A stretch of 64,000 bases of DNA. Source: VXNE01 sp965206615. Its GTDB lineage: Bacteria > Pseudomonadota > Gammaproteobacteria > Pseudomonadales > Azotimanducaceae. The stretch lies in assembly GCA_965206615.1 (NCBI GenBank), contig CBDBKI010000005.1, positions 2,480,001 to 2,544,000 on the forward strand, read 5' to 3'. The translations under genes and the position numbers were made by a program. Below are positions 42,784 to 51,778 of the stretch, in pieces. Under the pieces are notes generated by a model. That model was not told the origin of the DNA. It worked only from the letters and a program-made list of their open reading frames with translations, and searched no databases. Every line of letters starts with the position of its first letter. The stretch's first letter is position 1.

Positions 42784-43536
42784 ATGGCATCGTTGATCGT
42801 CCACGGAGTTCCGCTCTCTCAACCGGTTCGGGCCGTGCTCTGGGCACTGGTCCGCAAGCGCAAGGCGTTCCGTCTCGCGCCCAAGATCCCCGGCTCCCCG
42901 GAAGAAGACGGGACCCGACACCCGAGCTTCCTGGCCATGAACCCCGGCGGCACGATGCCGTGCATCGAGGAGCCGGAAACCGGCTTCGTGCTCGGGGAGT
43001 CCAACGCGATCCTCTGCTACCTGGCGCGCACCCACGGCTGGGACGACCTCTACCCGGAAGATCCCCGGGCGGCGGCGCAGGTCGACTGGTACCTGCACTT
43101 CCATCACCAGAGCGTCCGCCAAGCCTCGATCGGCTATATCGCACCGGCATTTCGGCAGGATCTGCAGATTCCGGAGCACATCGTGGGCGGGGCGAAGGCC
43201 GCGACGGAGTACGCGCTCGGTGCGCTGGATACCGGCCCGCTGGCGAATTCGCGGTTCATCGGCGGCGACGGCCTCACGGTCGCGGACCTCGCCGCCTACG
43301 GAGACCTCGGCCAGTTGCGGCCGGAGTTCACCAACCTCTACGACTTCTCGAAGTACGGGAACGTCCAGCGTTGGCTCGACGACATGATGCAGGCCGACGG
43401 ACACGACGATGTGCACGTGGCGCTGGCCGAACTCGGCGATATCAGCGTCGGGGGACCCACCGTGGCGAGGCTCGGCGAGGTCAACGCCATCGCCATCGAG
43501 GCGCTGGGGCGGCAGGTGGCCGGGTTCGCCGACTGA
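42784..43536 (+). CDS. glutathione S-transferase family protein
   Basis: A 250-residue GST with an N-terminal thioredoxin fold (LIVHGVPLSQPVRAVLWAL, MNPGGTMPCIEE, LGESNAILCYLA, where ESNAI is the glutathione gamma-Glu site) and an all-helical C-terminal domain (GDGLTVADLAAYGDLGQL). A Ser or Tyr nucleophile is probably Ser12 in PLSQPVR, theta-class style. RBS AGAAGGAA precedes the ATG at 42784. The C-terminal 30 residues extend beyond the usual GST end. Confidence 0.85.
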   Translation: MASLIVHGVPLSQPVRAVLWALVRKRKAFRLAPKIPGSPEEDGTRHPSFLAMNPGGTMPCIEEPETGFVLGESNAILCYLARTHGWDDLYPEDPRAAAQVDWYLHFHHQSVRQASIGYIAPAFRQDLQIPEHIVGGAKAATEYALGALDTGPLANSRFIGGDGLTVADLAAYGDLGQLRPEFTNLYDFSKYGNVQRWLDDMMQADGHDDVHVALAELGDISVGGPTVARLGEVNAIAIEALGRQVAGFAD

Positions 43537-43563
43537 TCACGCGGGAGTGCCTGCCGCGGGTCG

Positions 43564-43694
43564 TAGGGGCGACCCTTGTGGTCGCCCGTCCCGGAGGGTC
43601 GCACAACCTCGTCGTCAACGCGCAGTTTCGCGTCAGCGAAACTGCAACGCGACCCGTAGGTCGCGCCGGGACGGGACAAGCCCGTCCCCTACAT
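43564..43694. repeat. REP block between convergent genes
   Basis: GTAGGGGCGACC-CTTGT-GGTCGCCC is followed by a separate perfect hairpin, GCAGTTTCGC-GTCA-GCGAAACTGC (43622-43645), and by GGGACGGG-ACAAG-CCCGTCCC-CTAC. The last CTA is the stop codon of the TonB receptor on the minus strand. It probably terminates transcription from both sides. Confidence 0.75.
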
Positions 43695-46082
43695 CTGGTA
43701 GCCGACTTCCAGTCCGATCTGGCGCGGGTTGTGCCAGTAGAACGTCGCCAAGGTGTCGCGGCCGCGCAGAATCTCGTCGTTCGCGAGGTTCGTGCCGAAG
43801 AGCGCGATTCGCCACTTCTGGTTGGGGTGGCGCAATGTGACGCGGGCGTTGACCTTCCTGTAGCTCGGAACCATGATCGTGTTTTGCGAGTCAGCGAACT
43901 GCTTGGCTACCCAGGCATGATCCAGGTGCAGGTCCAGCAGCCAATCGTTGGCGACAGGCATTGAGTAGTCGAGGGTGATGGCCACGCTGTCGCCAGGCGC
44001 GTACAAAAGTTCGTTGCCGTCCTGGGCGTTCTGAAAGGGCACTCCGACTTCAGTGACCTCGCTATCGTTGATGTCGGCCGCAAGCCGTATGCTGAACTGC
44101 TCGGTGAGGAAAGCGTTCAGCTCCACCTCGAACCCGGTGATCTCGGCGCCACCGCTGTTGACGTTGTGACTGTCGCGTCCCGGAGCGTAGGCAGGATCGT
44201 TGACGTAGACGAGCATGTCCTTCCAATCGAGATAGTAGGCCGAAGCCAGGACGGTGGCGCGACCGCCCCATAGCGTGGTCTTCAATCCAATCTCGTAGTT
44301 GTCCAGCTTGTCGCCGTCAAAGAACAGGCGGGACAGGGAGTCGACGATGTTCTGCTCGAGCCCTGCAATGACCGCTGCTCGAGTGGCGTCGTCAAAGTCC
44401 GGGTTGACCCTTGCGCTCTGGATCCCTGGTTCAAAGATGGTGGAGACATAGAACTCGAGGTTGTTGTTGACGTTGCCCGGGCGGAAGCCAGTGGTGTAAT
44501 TGAAATACAGCAGGAGGTCATCTCGGGGCAACCAGGAAAGCACAAACTTGGGCGAGACGGGGGTGTCGTCCGTGGTGGTTTCGGTATTCGTGAACTCTTG
44601 CCCGAGATCGGAGACCCGCACGCCAACCGTTGCCTCAAGCGTGTCGGTGATGTCCCAACTGACTTCGCCGAATACCGCGTACTCCTCGAGGAAGTCAGTA
44701 TGGGTGTTGGCGGGCACCATCAGCAGAGGATCGAACACGGCGCCGAAGTCTTCGCGACCGGGGTGGTAGCCCGCCTTTTGCTGGTTCTGGGTATGATCTT
44801 CGCTATCCTTCCAGAAGAACCCCGCCGTCCAACGGAGGGCCTTGTCCGCCGGCGACACCAGGCGAAACTCCTGCACCCAGCGCTCACTGTAAAAGCCGGC
44901 TATGTTGCTGATTGCCTGAAGGTTCATACCGTCGCCCGTGAAACTCAGACCGGCGAAGGAGAACGTTCCCGGCCATCCGGGACAGGGAATGCCGAAGTTC
45001 GCCAAGGCAATGCAAGCCGGATCGTCCGGATCGGCCAAGGCTGCACCGCCGTAGTAGTAATCCAGGGTTCTCGCACCCGTTTCGGAGGACTCGGAAATCG
45101 AAGGAATCTGTCGGTCGGTAAAGGACGTCAACGAGTGCAATGTTGCCCAGCCCAGATCCCATTCGACATCCAGGCTGTATATGTCGACCGTATCTTCCGA
45201 TTCCGGCGCGAGTCCGGGAATCCGGCCGTGCAATGCATCGTATGCTCGAAACGTTCCCACACCGCCCTTGGTCTCCTGCACGCTGTGGTGCACGGTACCC
45301 GTTACCATGAAGGTGTCGCCTTCATAGCGTACGGCCGCACGAACCCCCGTGGACTGCGCCTCGTTGAAGTCCTCCTCGAACGGCACCAGGTTGTCGACAT
45401 ATCCAGCCGTTGTCGATCGCCATGCGGTCAGCCTGAACGCGGCATTGTCCGACAGGGGGACGTTGATCATGCCATCTATCCGATTGGACATGTCGTCCGA
45501 CTCTTCCATGGAGGAGAACCCGAGGTTGACCGCGGCATCGAACTCGGTCGGGTCTGGTTTCTTGTAGATGTAGCGGATGGTACCGCCCTGCGAACCCTCT
45601 CCGAAAAGAGTGCCCTGCGGCCCCTTCAGTACTTCGACTCGTTCAATGTCGAACAGCGTACCGCTGACCTGGTTGTCCGGACCCAATGCCGCGGTCACCG
45701 GCGTGCCGTCCAGATAGACCCCGACCGTCGCCCCGGTGGGCGCGTAACCGATGTAGCCGCTCTGTGACGAGATGCCCCGGATCGTGTACCGAGCCTGTCC
45801 GTTCAGGGCGCCCTGCATGCTCAACCCCGGGATCATCGTGTAGAGGTCTTCCATGCTCTGGGCGCCGAGGTCTTCCACGAGCGCGTCGGAGACGGCGCTG
45901 ATCGCCTGGGGCGTTTTCATCAGCTCGGTCTCGCGATACGTCGCGGTGACGATGATCTCTTCGATGAGGCTCCTTGCTTCGGCTTCTTCGGCGCTTGCCG
46001 GTGAGCAGACGGCGGTTGCGAAGGCGGTGGAAACTGCGAGGGCAGCGATAAGCGGTTGGTGCGCACGCAAAAATCGAGCCAT
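43689..46082 (-). CDS. TonB-dependent outer-membrane receptor (copy 2)
   Basis: A 797-residue paralogue of the receptor at 33543-35942, nearly identical over the plug (VEVLKGPQGTLFGEGSQGG) and most of the barrel, differing mainly in the signal peptide and scattered barrel positions. The signal peptide (1-29) ends CSPASA. It is divergent from a PhyH gene with 112 bases between, so this receptor-PhyH pair mirrors the first module. Codon use is visibly less GC-rich at third positions than in copy 1. Confidence 0.92.
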   Translation of the reverse strand: MARFLRAHQPLIAALAVSTAFATAVCSPASAEEAEARSLIEEIIVTATYRETELMKTPQAISAVSDALVEDLGAQSMEDLYTMIPGLSMQGALNGQARYTIRGISSQSGYIGYAPTGATVGVYLDGTPVTAALGPDNQVSGTLFDIERVEVLKGPQGTLFGEGSQGGTIRYIYKKPDPTEFDAAVNLGFSSMEESDDMSNRIDGMINVPLSDNAAFRLTAWRSTTAGYVDNLVPFEEDFNEAQSTGVRAAVRYEGDTFMVTGTVHHSVQETKGGVGTFRAYDALHGRIPGLAPESEDTVDIYSLDVEWDLGWATLHSLTSFTDRQIPSISESSETGARTLDYYYGGAALADPDDPACIALANFGIPCPGWPGTFSFAGLSFTGDGMNLQAISNIAGFYSERWVQEFRLVSPADKALRWTAGFFWKDSEDHTQNQQKAGYHPGREDFGAVFDPLLMVPANTHTDFLEEYAVFGEVSWDITDTLEATVGVRVSDLGQEFTNTETTTDDTPVSPKFVLSWLPRDDLLLYFNYTTGFRPGNVNNNLEFYVSTIFEPGIQSARVNPDFDDATRAAVIAGLEQNIVDSLSRLFFDGDKLDNYEIGLKTTLWGGRATVLASAYYLDWKDMLVYVNDPAYAPGRDSHNVNSGGAEITGFEVELNAFLTEQFSIRLAADINDSEVTEVGVPFQNAQDGNELLYAPGDSVAITLDYSMPVANDWLLDLHLDHAWVAKQFADSQNTIMVPSYRKVNARVTLRHPNQKWRIALFGTNLANDEILRGRDTLATFYWHNPRQIGLEVGYQM

Positions 46083-46194
46083 GTTCTCTCCCCGGGAACT
46101 ATATTGGACGTAGCCTGCACGCGCGAGCCTGTCGCGTCACCGGCAGGTTCAAGATGCCCTTGACCCGCCTCCGGCGGCGGGAGACGATGGAGAC

Positions 46195-47010
46195 ATGTCC
46201 GAGTCGTTGACGACGCCGCGCAGCGACACGCTCCCGCCCGATGCGATCTCCGACGTGCTCCTGCCCGTCGTCGAAGAGTTCGGTCTCCTGCGAAATTGCC
46301 GGCAACTCGCCGCGGAAGGCTGGACCGTCATCGAGAACGCCGCCGACCCGGAGTTCGTCGCGCGCCTGCGCCAGCGCATCCTGGCCGACGGCACCAACTT
46401 CATGCGGCTCGACAAGGATCCGGTCTACGCCGAGGCGGCCCTGAATCCGAATGTCATGGCGCTCGCGGAGTTCTCGGTCGGCCGGGGCTTTCTCCTCTAC
46501 GGACTCACCACCACCGTGCGCGGGGAGGGCGCCCCGGGCATGCACCTCCACGCCGACCAGGCCCTCGTCCCCGCTCCGTTTCCCGAGCACAACATGATGC
46601 TCGTCGCCTGCTGGGCCTGCGACGACTGCACGCAGGAGGGCGGCGGCACGCTGGTGATTCCCGGCACCGGGGCGCTGCGCCGCCACCCGCGCGAGGCAGA
46701 GGCCGCCGACCTGTCGCGCGCCATCGCGATCGAGTGCCCGGCCGGCTCCATCATCGTCTGGGACGGCAGCATCTGGCACGGCAACTGGCCGCGGACACTC
46801 GCAGGGGAACGGGTCCTGCTGCACGCCGTCTACACCCGCCTGCTGATGCGGCCGGGCGAGAGCTATGCACACGCTGCCGACGAGCTCATCGCGACCTGGG
46901 GGACGCGGATGTCACAGCTCCTCGGTCGCGAGGACTACCTGCAGGAGAAGGACTTCGACTGGGTGAACGATCCGAGGAACCTGCAGACCAGGATCAACGT
47001 GAAGCTGTGA
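46195..47010 (+). CDS. phytanoyl-CoA dioxygenase (PhyH) family oxygenase, copy 2
   Basis: A 271-residue paralogue of 37915-38757. It shares SDTLPPDAISD, NCRQLAAEGWTVIENAA, HLHADQALVPAPFPEHN (HxD) and WDGSIWHGNWPR (distal His). A Fe(II)/2-oxoglutarate oxygenase is predicted. The start at 46195 follows GGAG. Because it has its own native C-terminus (NLQTRINVKL), it shows what the MITE-truncated copy 1 may have lost. Confidence 0.85.
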   Translation: MSESLTTPRSDTLPPDAISDVLLPVVEEFGLLRNCRQLAAEGWTVIENAADPEFVARLRQRILADGTNFMRLDKDPVYAEAALNPNVMALAEFSVGRGFLLYGLTTTVRGEGAPGMHLHADQALVPAPFPEHNMMLVACWACDDCTQEGGGTLVIPGTGALRRHPREAEAADLSRAIAIECPAGSIIVWDGSIWHGNWPRTLAGERVLLHAVYTRLLMRPGESYAHAADELIATWGTRMSQLLGREDYLQEKDFDWVNDPRNLQTRINVKL

Positions 47011-47017
47011 TGCGCAA

Positions 47018-47794
47018 TCAAACGCCCCTTACCAGTCCGCCATCCACCAGGAGACAGGTCCCGGACACGTAAGAGGCCAGCTCCGAAGTCAGAAAGTAAA
47101 CCACTTCAGCGATTTCCTCAGGTTTTCCGAAGCGCTTCAAGGGGATGGGTTGGCTCAACTCCGCCATCACTTCCTCAGGTGATCGGCCTGTTTCCCTGGC
47201 CGTTCTGGTCACACCCTCTTGAACGATGTAGGTATCGATGTAACCGGGTTCCACCGCATTGAAGCGCAGTCCCCTGGAACCGTACTCCCGAGTCATCAGT
47301 TTGACCCAGGCCGCAATGCCCCCTCTGAAGACCGAAGACGCAGGCATGATATCAAGGGGTTCGATGGCCGCGAGAGACGATACCACCACAACCGAAGCCT
47401 CTTTCTGTTCCAACAATGAAGGCAGGGCTGTTTTGACGACAGCCAACATACTCTGATAGATCGCGTCGTAGCTCTGCTGCCAATCAGACAGGCTCAGTTG
47501 TGAAATGGGGGCTTTAACCGAGTGAGGGGGGTTCACGATCACGTGATCCAGACCCTTCCACTTCTGAATCACACCAGAGACAAAGCTCTGGGTGGAATTC
47601 AGGTCCATCAGGTCCACCGGACGAGCGATCACTTGCGAACCAAACTGTTCTTCTATTGCGCTTAACTGATCTTCGGATCGTGCGCACAGCGCCACGCGAG
47701 CACCGTCCTTCAGATACAGATCCACAATAGACCGCCCCAAACCTTGCGTTCCCGCTGTTACCAATATTCTCTTGTCTTGAAATGAAATCTCCAT
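47018..47794 (-). CDS. SDR-family protein lacking the YxxxK catalytic pair
   Basis: A 258-residue Rossmann-fold protein with cofactor motif TAGTQGLGRS and C-terminal VSGTCLLVDGGL. After the Ser of VVSSLAAI, the position of the catalytic Tyr appears to be Ser and that of Lys appears to be Arg (PASSVFRGGIAAW). It may be a non-standard reductase or a binding protein. The start is an ATG at 47794 behind GAGGA. The gene is clearly more AT-rich than its neighbours, a sign of recent acquisition. Confidence 0.78.
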   Translation of the reverse strand: MEISFQDKRILVTAGTQGLGRSIVDLYLKDGARVALCARSEDQLSAIEEQFGSQVIARPVDLMDLNSTQSFVSGVIQKWKGLDHVIVNPPHSVKAPISQLSLSDWQQSYDAIYQSMLAVVKTALPSLLEQKEASVVVVSSLAAIEPLDIMPASSVFRGGIAAWVKLMTREYGSRGLRFNAVEPGYIDTYIVQEGVTRTARETGRSPEEVMAELSQPIPLKRFGKPEEIAEVVYFLTSELASYVSGTCLLVDGGLVRGV

Positions 47795-47904
47795 AATCCT
47801 CACCCTGGGTGGTCGCTTCGGCTGTGCGACATATAACGGACAGCGGCTTGACTCCGACGCAGTTGGCAAACTAGCATCCTCAAGAGCAAAGAGGAAAGGA
47901 ATTC

Positions 47905-49062
47905 ATGGCGATTCCCATCATCGATTCGGACACCCACGTCACCGAACCGGCCGACCTGTGGACCAGCCGGGTCGCCTCAAAGTGGGGCGACCGGATTCCA
48001 CACGTGAAATGGGACGCGGAGAGCCAGACGGAGGTCTGGTTCATCGGTGACCAGAATCTCGGCCCCGCAGCGGCGAGTGCCAGCTACGGCTGGAAAGACA
48101 ATTGGCCCTCGGTGCCGCCGACCCTGGCCGACGCGCACCCGGCGTCCTACGACGCGGCCGAGCGCCTGAAGGTGATGGACGCCAGTGGCATCTACGCCGA
48201 GGTCCTTTATCCGAACGTCGGTGGTTTCGGCTCGACGGTCTTCCTCAAGAGCAAGGATCCCGAGCTGGTGCTGGAATGCGTGCGTGCCTACAACGACTTC
48301 CTGATCGACTGGATCCAGCCGGCCCCCGAGCGCTTCGTACCGGTGGCGGCGCTGCCTTTCTGGGACGTGCCGGCCTCGGTGAAGGAGATCGAGCGGGCCG
48401 CCTCGATCGGACACCGGGCCGTGCTGTTCAGCGGCGCGCCGCACGAGCACGGCATGCCCTACCTCGCGGATCGCCACTGGGATCCGATCTGGGTGGCCGC
48501 CCAGGCGGCCGGCCTTTCCGTCAGCCTGCACGTCGGGAGCGGCGACCTGACGGACCTGTTTCGCCCGGAGCGTACGGAGATCGAGGGCAGCGCGGTCACG
48601 TACGCGCGCGGCGGAGCCTCGGTGATCCAGGACGCGGCGCGCCACCTCGTCGACCTCCTGCTCTCGGGCATCCTGCCGCGCTTTCCGGAGCTCATCTTCG
48701 TCTCGGTGGAGAGCGGCATCGGCTGGATTCCCTTCATGCTCGAGACCTGCGACTACCACTTCCTGCGCGGCGATGTGCGCGCCCAGCGCCCGGAGTTCGA
48801 GCTGCTGCCGAGCGACTACTTCCGGCGCCAGGTGTACGGCTGCTACTGGTTCGAGAGCATCGCTCCGCGCCTGCTGCTGGACGAGATCGGCGTCGACCGC
48901 ATCATGTTCGAGACCGACTTCCCGCACCCGACCTGCCTCGGGCCGGAGCTGGTGGCGGATGTGGTCGAAAACGCCCTCGGAGGGCAGAGCGAGCAGGTGA
49001 AGCGCGCCATCCTCTGGGACAACGCGGCTGCGCTGTACGGCATCGAGGCCCCACGGGGCTGA
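47905..49062 (+). CDS. amidohydrolase 2 family protein
   Basis: A 385-residue TIM-barrel hydrolase or decarboxylase of the ACMSD-like amidohydrolase-2 family. DSDTHVTEPADLW at residues 7-19 supplies the DxH metal motif, SLHVGSGD a further His, and FETDFPHPTC the C-terminal Asp-containing block. Such enzymes cleave C-C or C-N bonds in aromatic and related degradation. RBS GAGGAAAGG precedes the ATG. The flavin monooxygenase gene follows after 16 bases, so they are probably cotranscribed. Confidence 0.85.
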   Translation: MAIPIIDSDTHVTEPADLWTSRVASKWGDRIPHVKWDAESQTEVWFIGDQNLGPAAASASYGWKDNWPSVPPTLADAHPASYDAAERLKVMDASGIYAEVLYPNVGGFGSTVFLKSKDPELVLECVRAYNDFLIDWIQPAPERFVPVAALPFWDVPASVKEIERAASIGHRAVLFSGAPHEHGMPYLADRHWDPIWVAAQAAGLSVSLHVGSGDLTDLFRPERTEIEGSAVTYARGGASVIQDAARHLVDLLLSGILPRFPELIFVSVESGIGWIPFMLETCDYHFLRGDVRAQRPEFELLPSDYFRRQVYGCYWFESIAPRLLLDEIGVDRIMFETDFPHPTCLGPELVADVVENALGGQSEQVKRAILWDNAAALYGIEAPRG

Positions 49063-49078
49063 CCAGCCTTGGGTACCG

Positions 49079-50695
49079 ATGAGAGGGGCAGGGGCTTTGA
49101 AACAACTTGACGCCATTGTGATCGGGGCTGGTTTCGGGGGTCTCAGGGCGCTGCTCGAACTCCGCGGCCTGGGCCTCGAGACGAGAGTTCTCGAAGCGGG
49201 GGACGGAGTCGGCGGCACCTGGTACTGGAATCGATACCCGGGTGCTCGGAGCGACAGCGAAGCCTGGTCCTATTGCTACTCGTTTTCCCGGGAACTATGG
49301 GACGAGTGGGACTGGCCCGATCGCCTGCCTGGCCAATCCGACGTGCTGGCGTACCTCGACCATGTTGCCGATCGCATGGACCTGCGCAAGGACATCGTTC
49401 TCAATGCCAAGGCAATTCGGGCCGAGTACCGCGAGCCGGAAGGGGACTGGCAGGTCGAGACGGAAGGTGGCGGCAGCTATCGAAGCCGGTATCTCGTAAG
49501 CGCCGGGGGCATCCTGTCCGTCCCGATCCAGCCTCGATTTGACGGCCTGGAAACGTTCGAAGGCGATTGGTACATGACTGGCCGATGGCCGGCCGGGGGC
49601 GTCGACGTTGCCGGAAAGAGGGTCGCCATCGTCGGAAGCGGCGCCACGGCGGTGCAGGTACTGCCGGTGACGGCAAAGAAAGCGGAGCACGTCACGCTTT
49701 TCCAGAGAACCCCAAACTATGTGATACCTGCCCGAAACCGACCGTTGGAGGATGACGAGCGCGAGGCGTTGAAATCGGGATATGAAGAGATCTGGCAGCA
49801 AGTGCGGAACCAGGTCTTCGCACTGCCGATTCCGCCGGCCAACCGGGTGGCGGACGGATTTCCGCCTGACGAGATCGAACGTATTCTCGAGCGCGGTTGG
49901 GAACACGGTGGATTTCACTTCATCTTTGAGACCTTTGACGACCTGTTGGTAAACGAACGATCGAACGCACTCGCTGCCGAGTTCATCAGGAAGAAGATCA
50001 GGACCATAGTCGAAGATCCGGCTGTCGCGGAGGCGCTCTGTCCCCAATATCCCCTGATGGCCAAGCGCCCGCCGCTCGGAACCGAGTACTACGAAGCGTT
50101 CAACAGGGACAACGTATCCCTTGTGGACGTAAGCGAAGTACCGATCAGCGAGATCACCCCCGCGGGACTCCGTGTGGGAGACCGGAAAGTCGACTGCGAT
50201 GTGATCATCTTCGCCCTCGGGTTCGACGCGGGAACGGGCGCTCTGAGCGCGATTGACGTCACGGGTAGGGGAGGCGTCACGATCCGGGAAAAGTGGCGCG
50301 AGGGCCCGCGAACTCATCTCGGCATCATGGTCGACGAATTCCCGAACCTGTTCATGATCTCCGGTCCGCAGAGTCCGTTCGCCAATATTCCGCCGGTTGT
50401 GGAGAACTCGGTCAACTGGATAGGGAAGGCGATCTCGGCGATCAGAGCGAAACGGGCGGTGTCCATCGAACCGGAAGAGGAGAGCGTGGTTGCGTGGGAA
50501 GCGCTGTTGAACCAGTACGTGGATGCTACCGTGATACGTCACGGCAGCGATGTCCGTTCCTGGTTCCTGGGGGCCAACGTCGAGGGAAAGCCAACCAGGA
50601 CGCAGTTCCACTTTGGAGGCGCAACAACGTATTTCGCCCAACTGGAACAGGCTATAGCAGCTGATTTCGACGAGTTTCGCTTCCACTATCGCTGA
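49079..50695 (+). CDS. flavin-containing monooxygenase, Baeyer-Villiger-like with altered fingerprint
   Basis: Up to 538 residues; start ATG at 49079, or TTG at 49097 just before LDAIVIGAG. It has an FAD Rossmann motif (IGAGFGGLRALLEL), GGTWYWNRYPGARSDSEAW as in type I Baeyer-Villiger monooxygenases, and an NADPH Rossmann motif (IVGSGATAVQ). The BVMO fingerprint FxGxxxHxxxWP reads FEGDWYMTGRWP, with Met in place of the conserved His. It probably oxygenates a ketone or a related substrate following the amidohydrolase step, but the substitution makes a reductase/oxidase behaviour possible. Confidence 0.82.
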   Translation: MRGAGALKQLDAIVIGAGFGGLRALLELRGLGLETRVLEAGDGVGGTWYWNRYPGARSDSEAWSYCYSFSRELWDEWDWPDRLPGQSDVLAYLDHVADRMDLRKDIVLNAKAIRAEYREPEGDWQVETEGGGSYRSRYLVSAGGILSVPIQPRFDGLETFEGDWYMTGRWPAGGVDVAGKRVAIVGSGATAVQVLPVTAKKAEHVTLFQRTPNYVIPARNRPLEDDEREALKSGYEEIWQQVRNQVFALPIPPANRVADGFPPDEIERILERGWEHGGFHFIFETFDDLLVNERSNALAAEFIRKKIRTIVEDPAVAEALCPQYPLMAKRPPLGTEYYEAFNRDNVSLVDVSEVPISEITPAGLRVGDRKVDCDVIIFALGFDAGTGALSAIDVTGRGGVTIREKWREGPRTHLGIMVDEFPNLFMISGPQSPFANIPPVVENSVNWIGKAISAIRAKRAVSIEPEEESVVAWEALLNQYVDATVIRHGSDVRSWFLGANVEGKPTRTQFHFGGATTYFAQLEQAIAADFDEFRFHYR

Positions 50696-50752
50696 AGGGC
50701 CAGCCGTGGCGAACACCGTCGATGAAGCCGGCCTGCGGAAGGAACTGGTCGC

Positions 50753-51000
50753 CCAGCCCGCATTTCTCACCAGGGGCCGTGATGATCGCGGAGGATTTTG
50801 GCCCTGTGCGCGTGCTCGGGACCGAAAGCATAGCGGGGACTACGGTTGAGGGACCACGTGCGCGCACGGGGCCAAAAGACCCGCGAGGGCGCGGCCAGCG
50901 CAGTCCGTACTCGGCACGATCATGGCAATCGCGGTCAACTTCTTGAAACCCAAAAGCCTTTTGACGCCGACAAGCGGCGCTGGTGAGAAATGCGGGCTAG
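50753..51000. mobile_element. MITE-A copy 4 (248 bp, inverted)
   Basis: The same terminal repeats as the other copies, but the left end reads CCAG instead of CTAG. It has the orientation of copy 2 and the internal deletion seen in copy 3. It separates the monooxygenase gene from the aldolase pseudogene and has removed the aldolase's 5' end. Confidence 0.82.
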
Positions 51001-51605
51001 TACCGCCGGGTCTGCGCGATCGGCCTGAACGAGCTGTCGTCGGGGAACGTGAGCGTCCGGTTTGGCGCCGGGATGCTGATCTCGGCCAGCGGGGCGTCGG
51101 CGGAGAGCATTGGCGAGGAGTCGGTGGTCGAGGTCTCCCTCGGCGGGGCGTGGCGCGGCGCCCACCGACCCTCGTCGGAATGGCAGATGCACGCGGCCAT
51201 CTACGCGCGGCACGCCGCGGCCGGGGCCATCGTGCACACGCACTCGTCGACCATTGCGTCGCGGTGGCGAGCCACGGAACGCCGCTGCCGGGACGTTCCA
51301 CTACCGCCTGGGGCCTGTTCGGCGGATCAACGTGCCCTGTGTTCCGTACGCGACTTTCGGCACCCGGCGCGCTGGCCGACGGCGCGGCCGTCGAGGCGCT
51401 CGCCGATGAAGCACGGCCGTGCCTCGAAAGGACCACGGCACGCCGAGTCTGCCGCGCGCCCACGCTGGAGCGGGCGGTCGAGCAGGCCCATCGCCTGGAG
51501 ATCCTGTGCCGGCAGTACGTACTGGCGCGCGCTGGGCGAGCCCAGGCTCCGGACGGACGCCGAGTGGGAGGAGTTCTTCGACGTGCCCTGTGTTCCGAGG
51601 TGTAG
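51001..51605 (+). pseudogene. class II aldolase/adducin-like gene, decayed
   Basis: Frames in turn show GLNELSSGNVSVRFGAGMLI, AIYARHAAAGAIVHTHSSTIA, FHYRLGP with VPCVPYATFGT, and LERAVEQAHRLEILCRQYVL. These are the ordered blocks of FucA-type aldolases, including one HTHS metal site. At least two frameshifts separate them, and the start is cut off by the MITE. A REP follows the 3' end. Confidence 0.65.
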
Positions 51606-51650
51606 ACGAGGGGACGGGCTTGTCCCGTCCCGTGTCGAATTCACCCACAT
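51603..51650. repeat. REP, partial
   Basis: GGGGACGGG-CTTGT-CCCGTCCC followed by GTCGAATTC and a decayed second arm. It lies between the aldolase pseudogene and the VOC fragment and appears to have cut the latter. Confidence 0.55.
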
Positions 51651-51778
51651 CCCCGGGCGACCTCGAAATCCAGGAAGGCGCCGTAGAACTCCAGCGCGGC
51701 GTCGATGTCGCCCACTTCCAGGGCGATGTGGTTGATCCCCACCGCACGGGCCCTGCGCGGTGCAGCTTCATCGTTCAT
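51641..51778 (-). pseudogene. N-terminal fragment of a glyoxalase/VOC-family gene
   Basis: 45 codons from an ATG at 51778 read VGINHIALEVGDIDAALEFY, the first beta-alpha-beta unit of VOC proteins with its metal-binding His. The frame then stops in REP sequence. The start overlaps the end of the selenoprotein gene by 11 bases, so the two were once an operon. The remaining 70 or more residues of a normal VOC domain are absent. Confidence 0.6.

Noticed and set aside
51641..51643. UGA at the end of the VOC fragment as another selenocysteine codon
   Set aside because: The sequence after it is REP repeat, not coding, and no UxxC or similar motif surrounds it.
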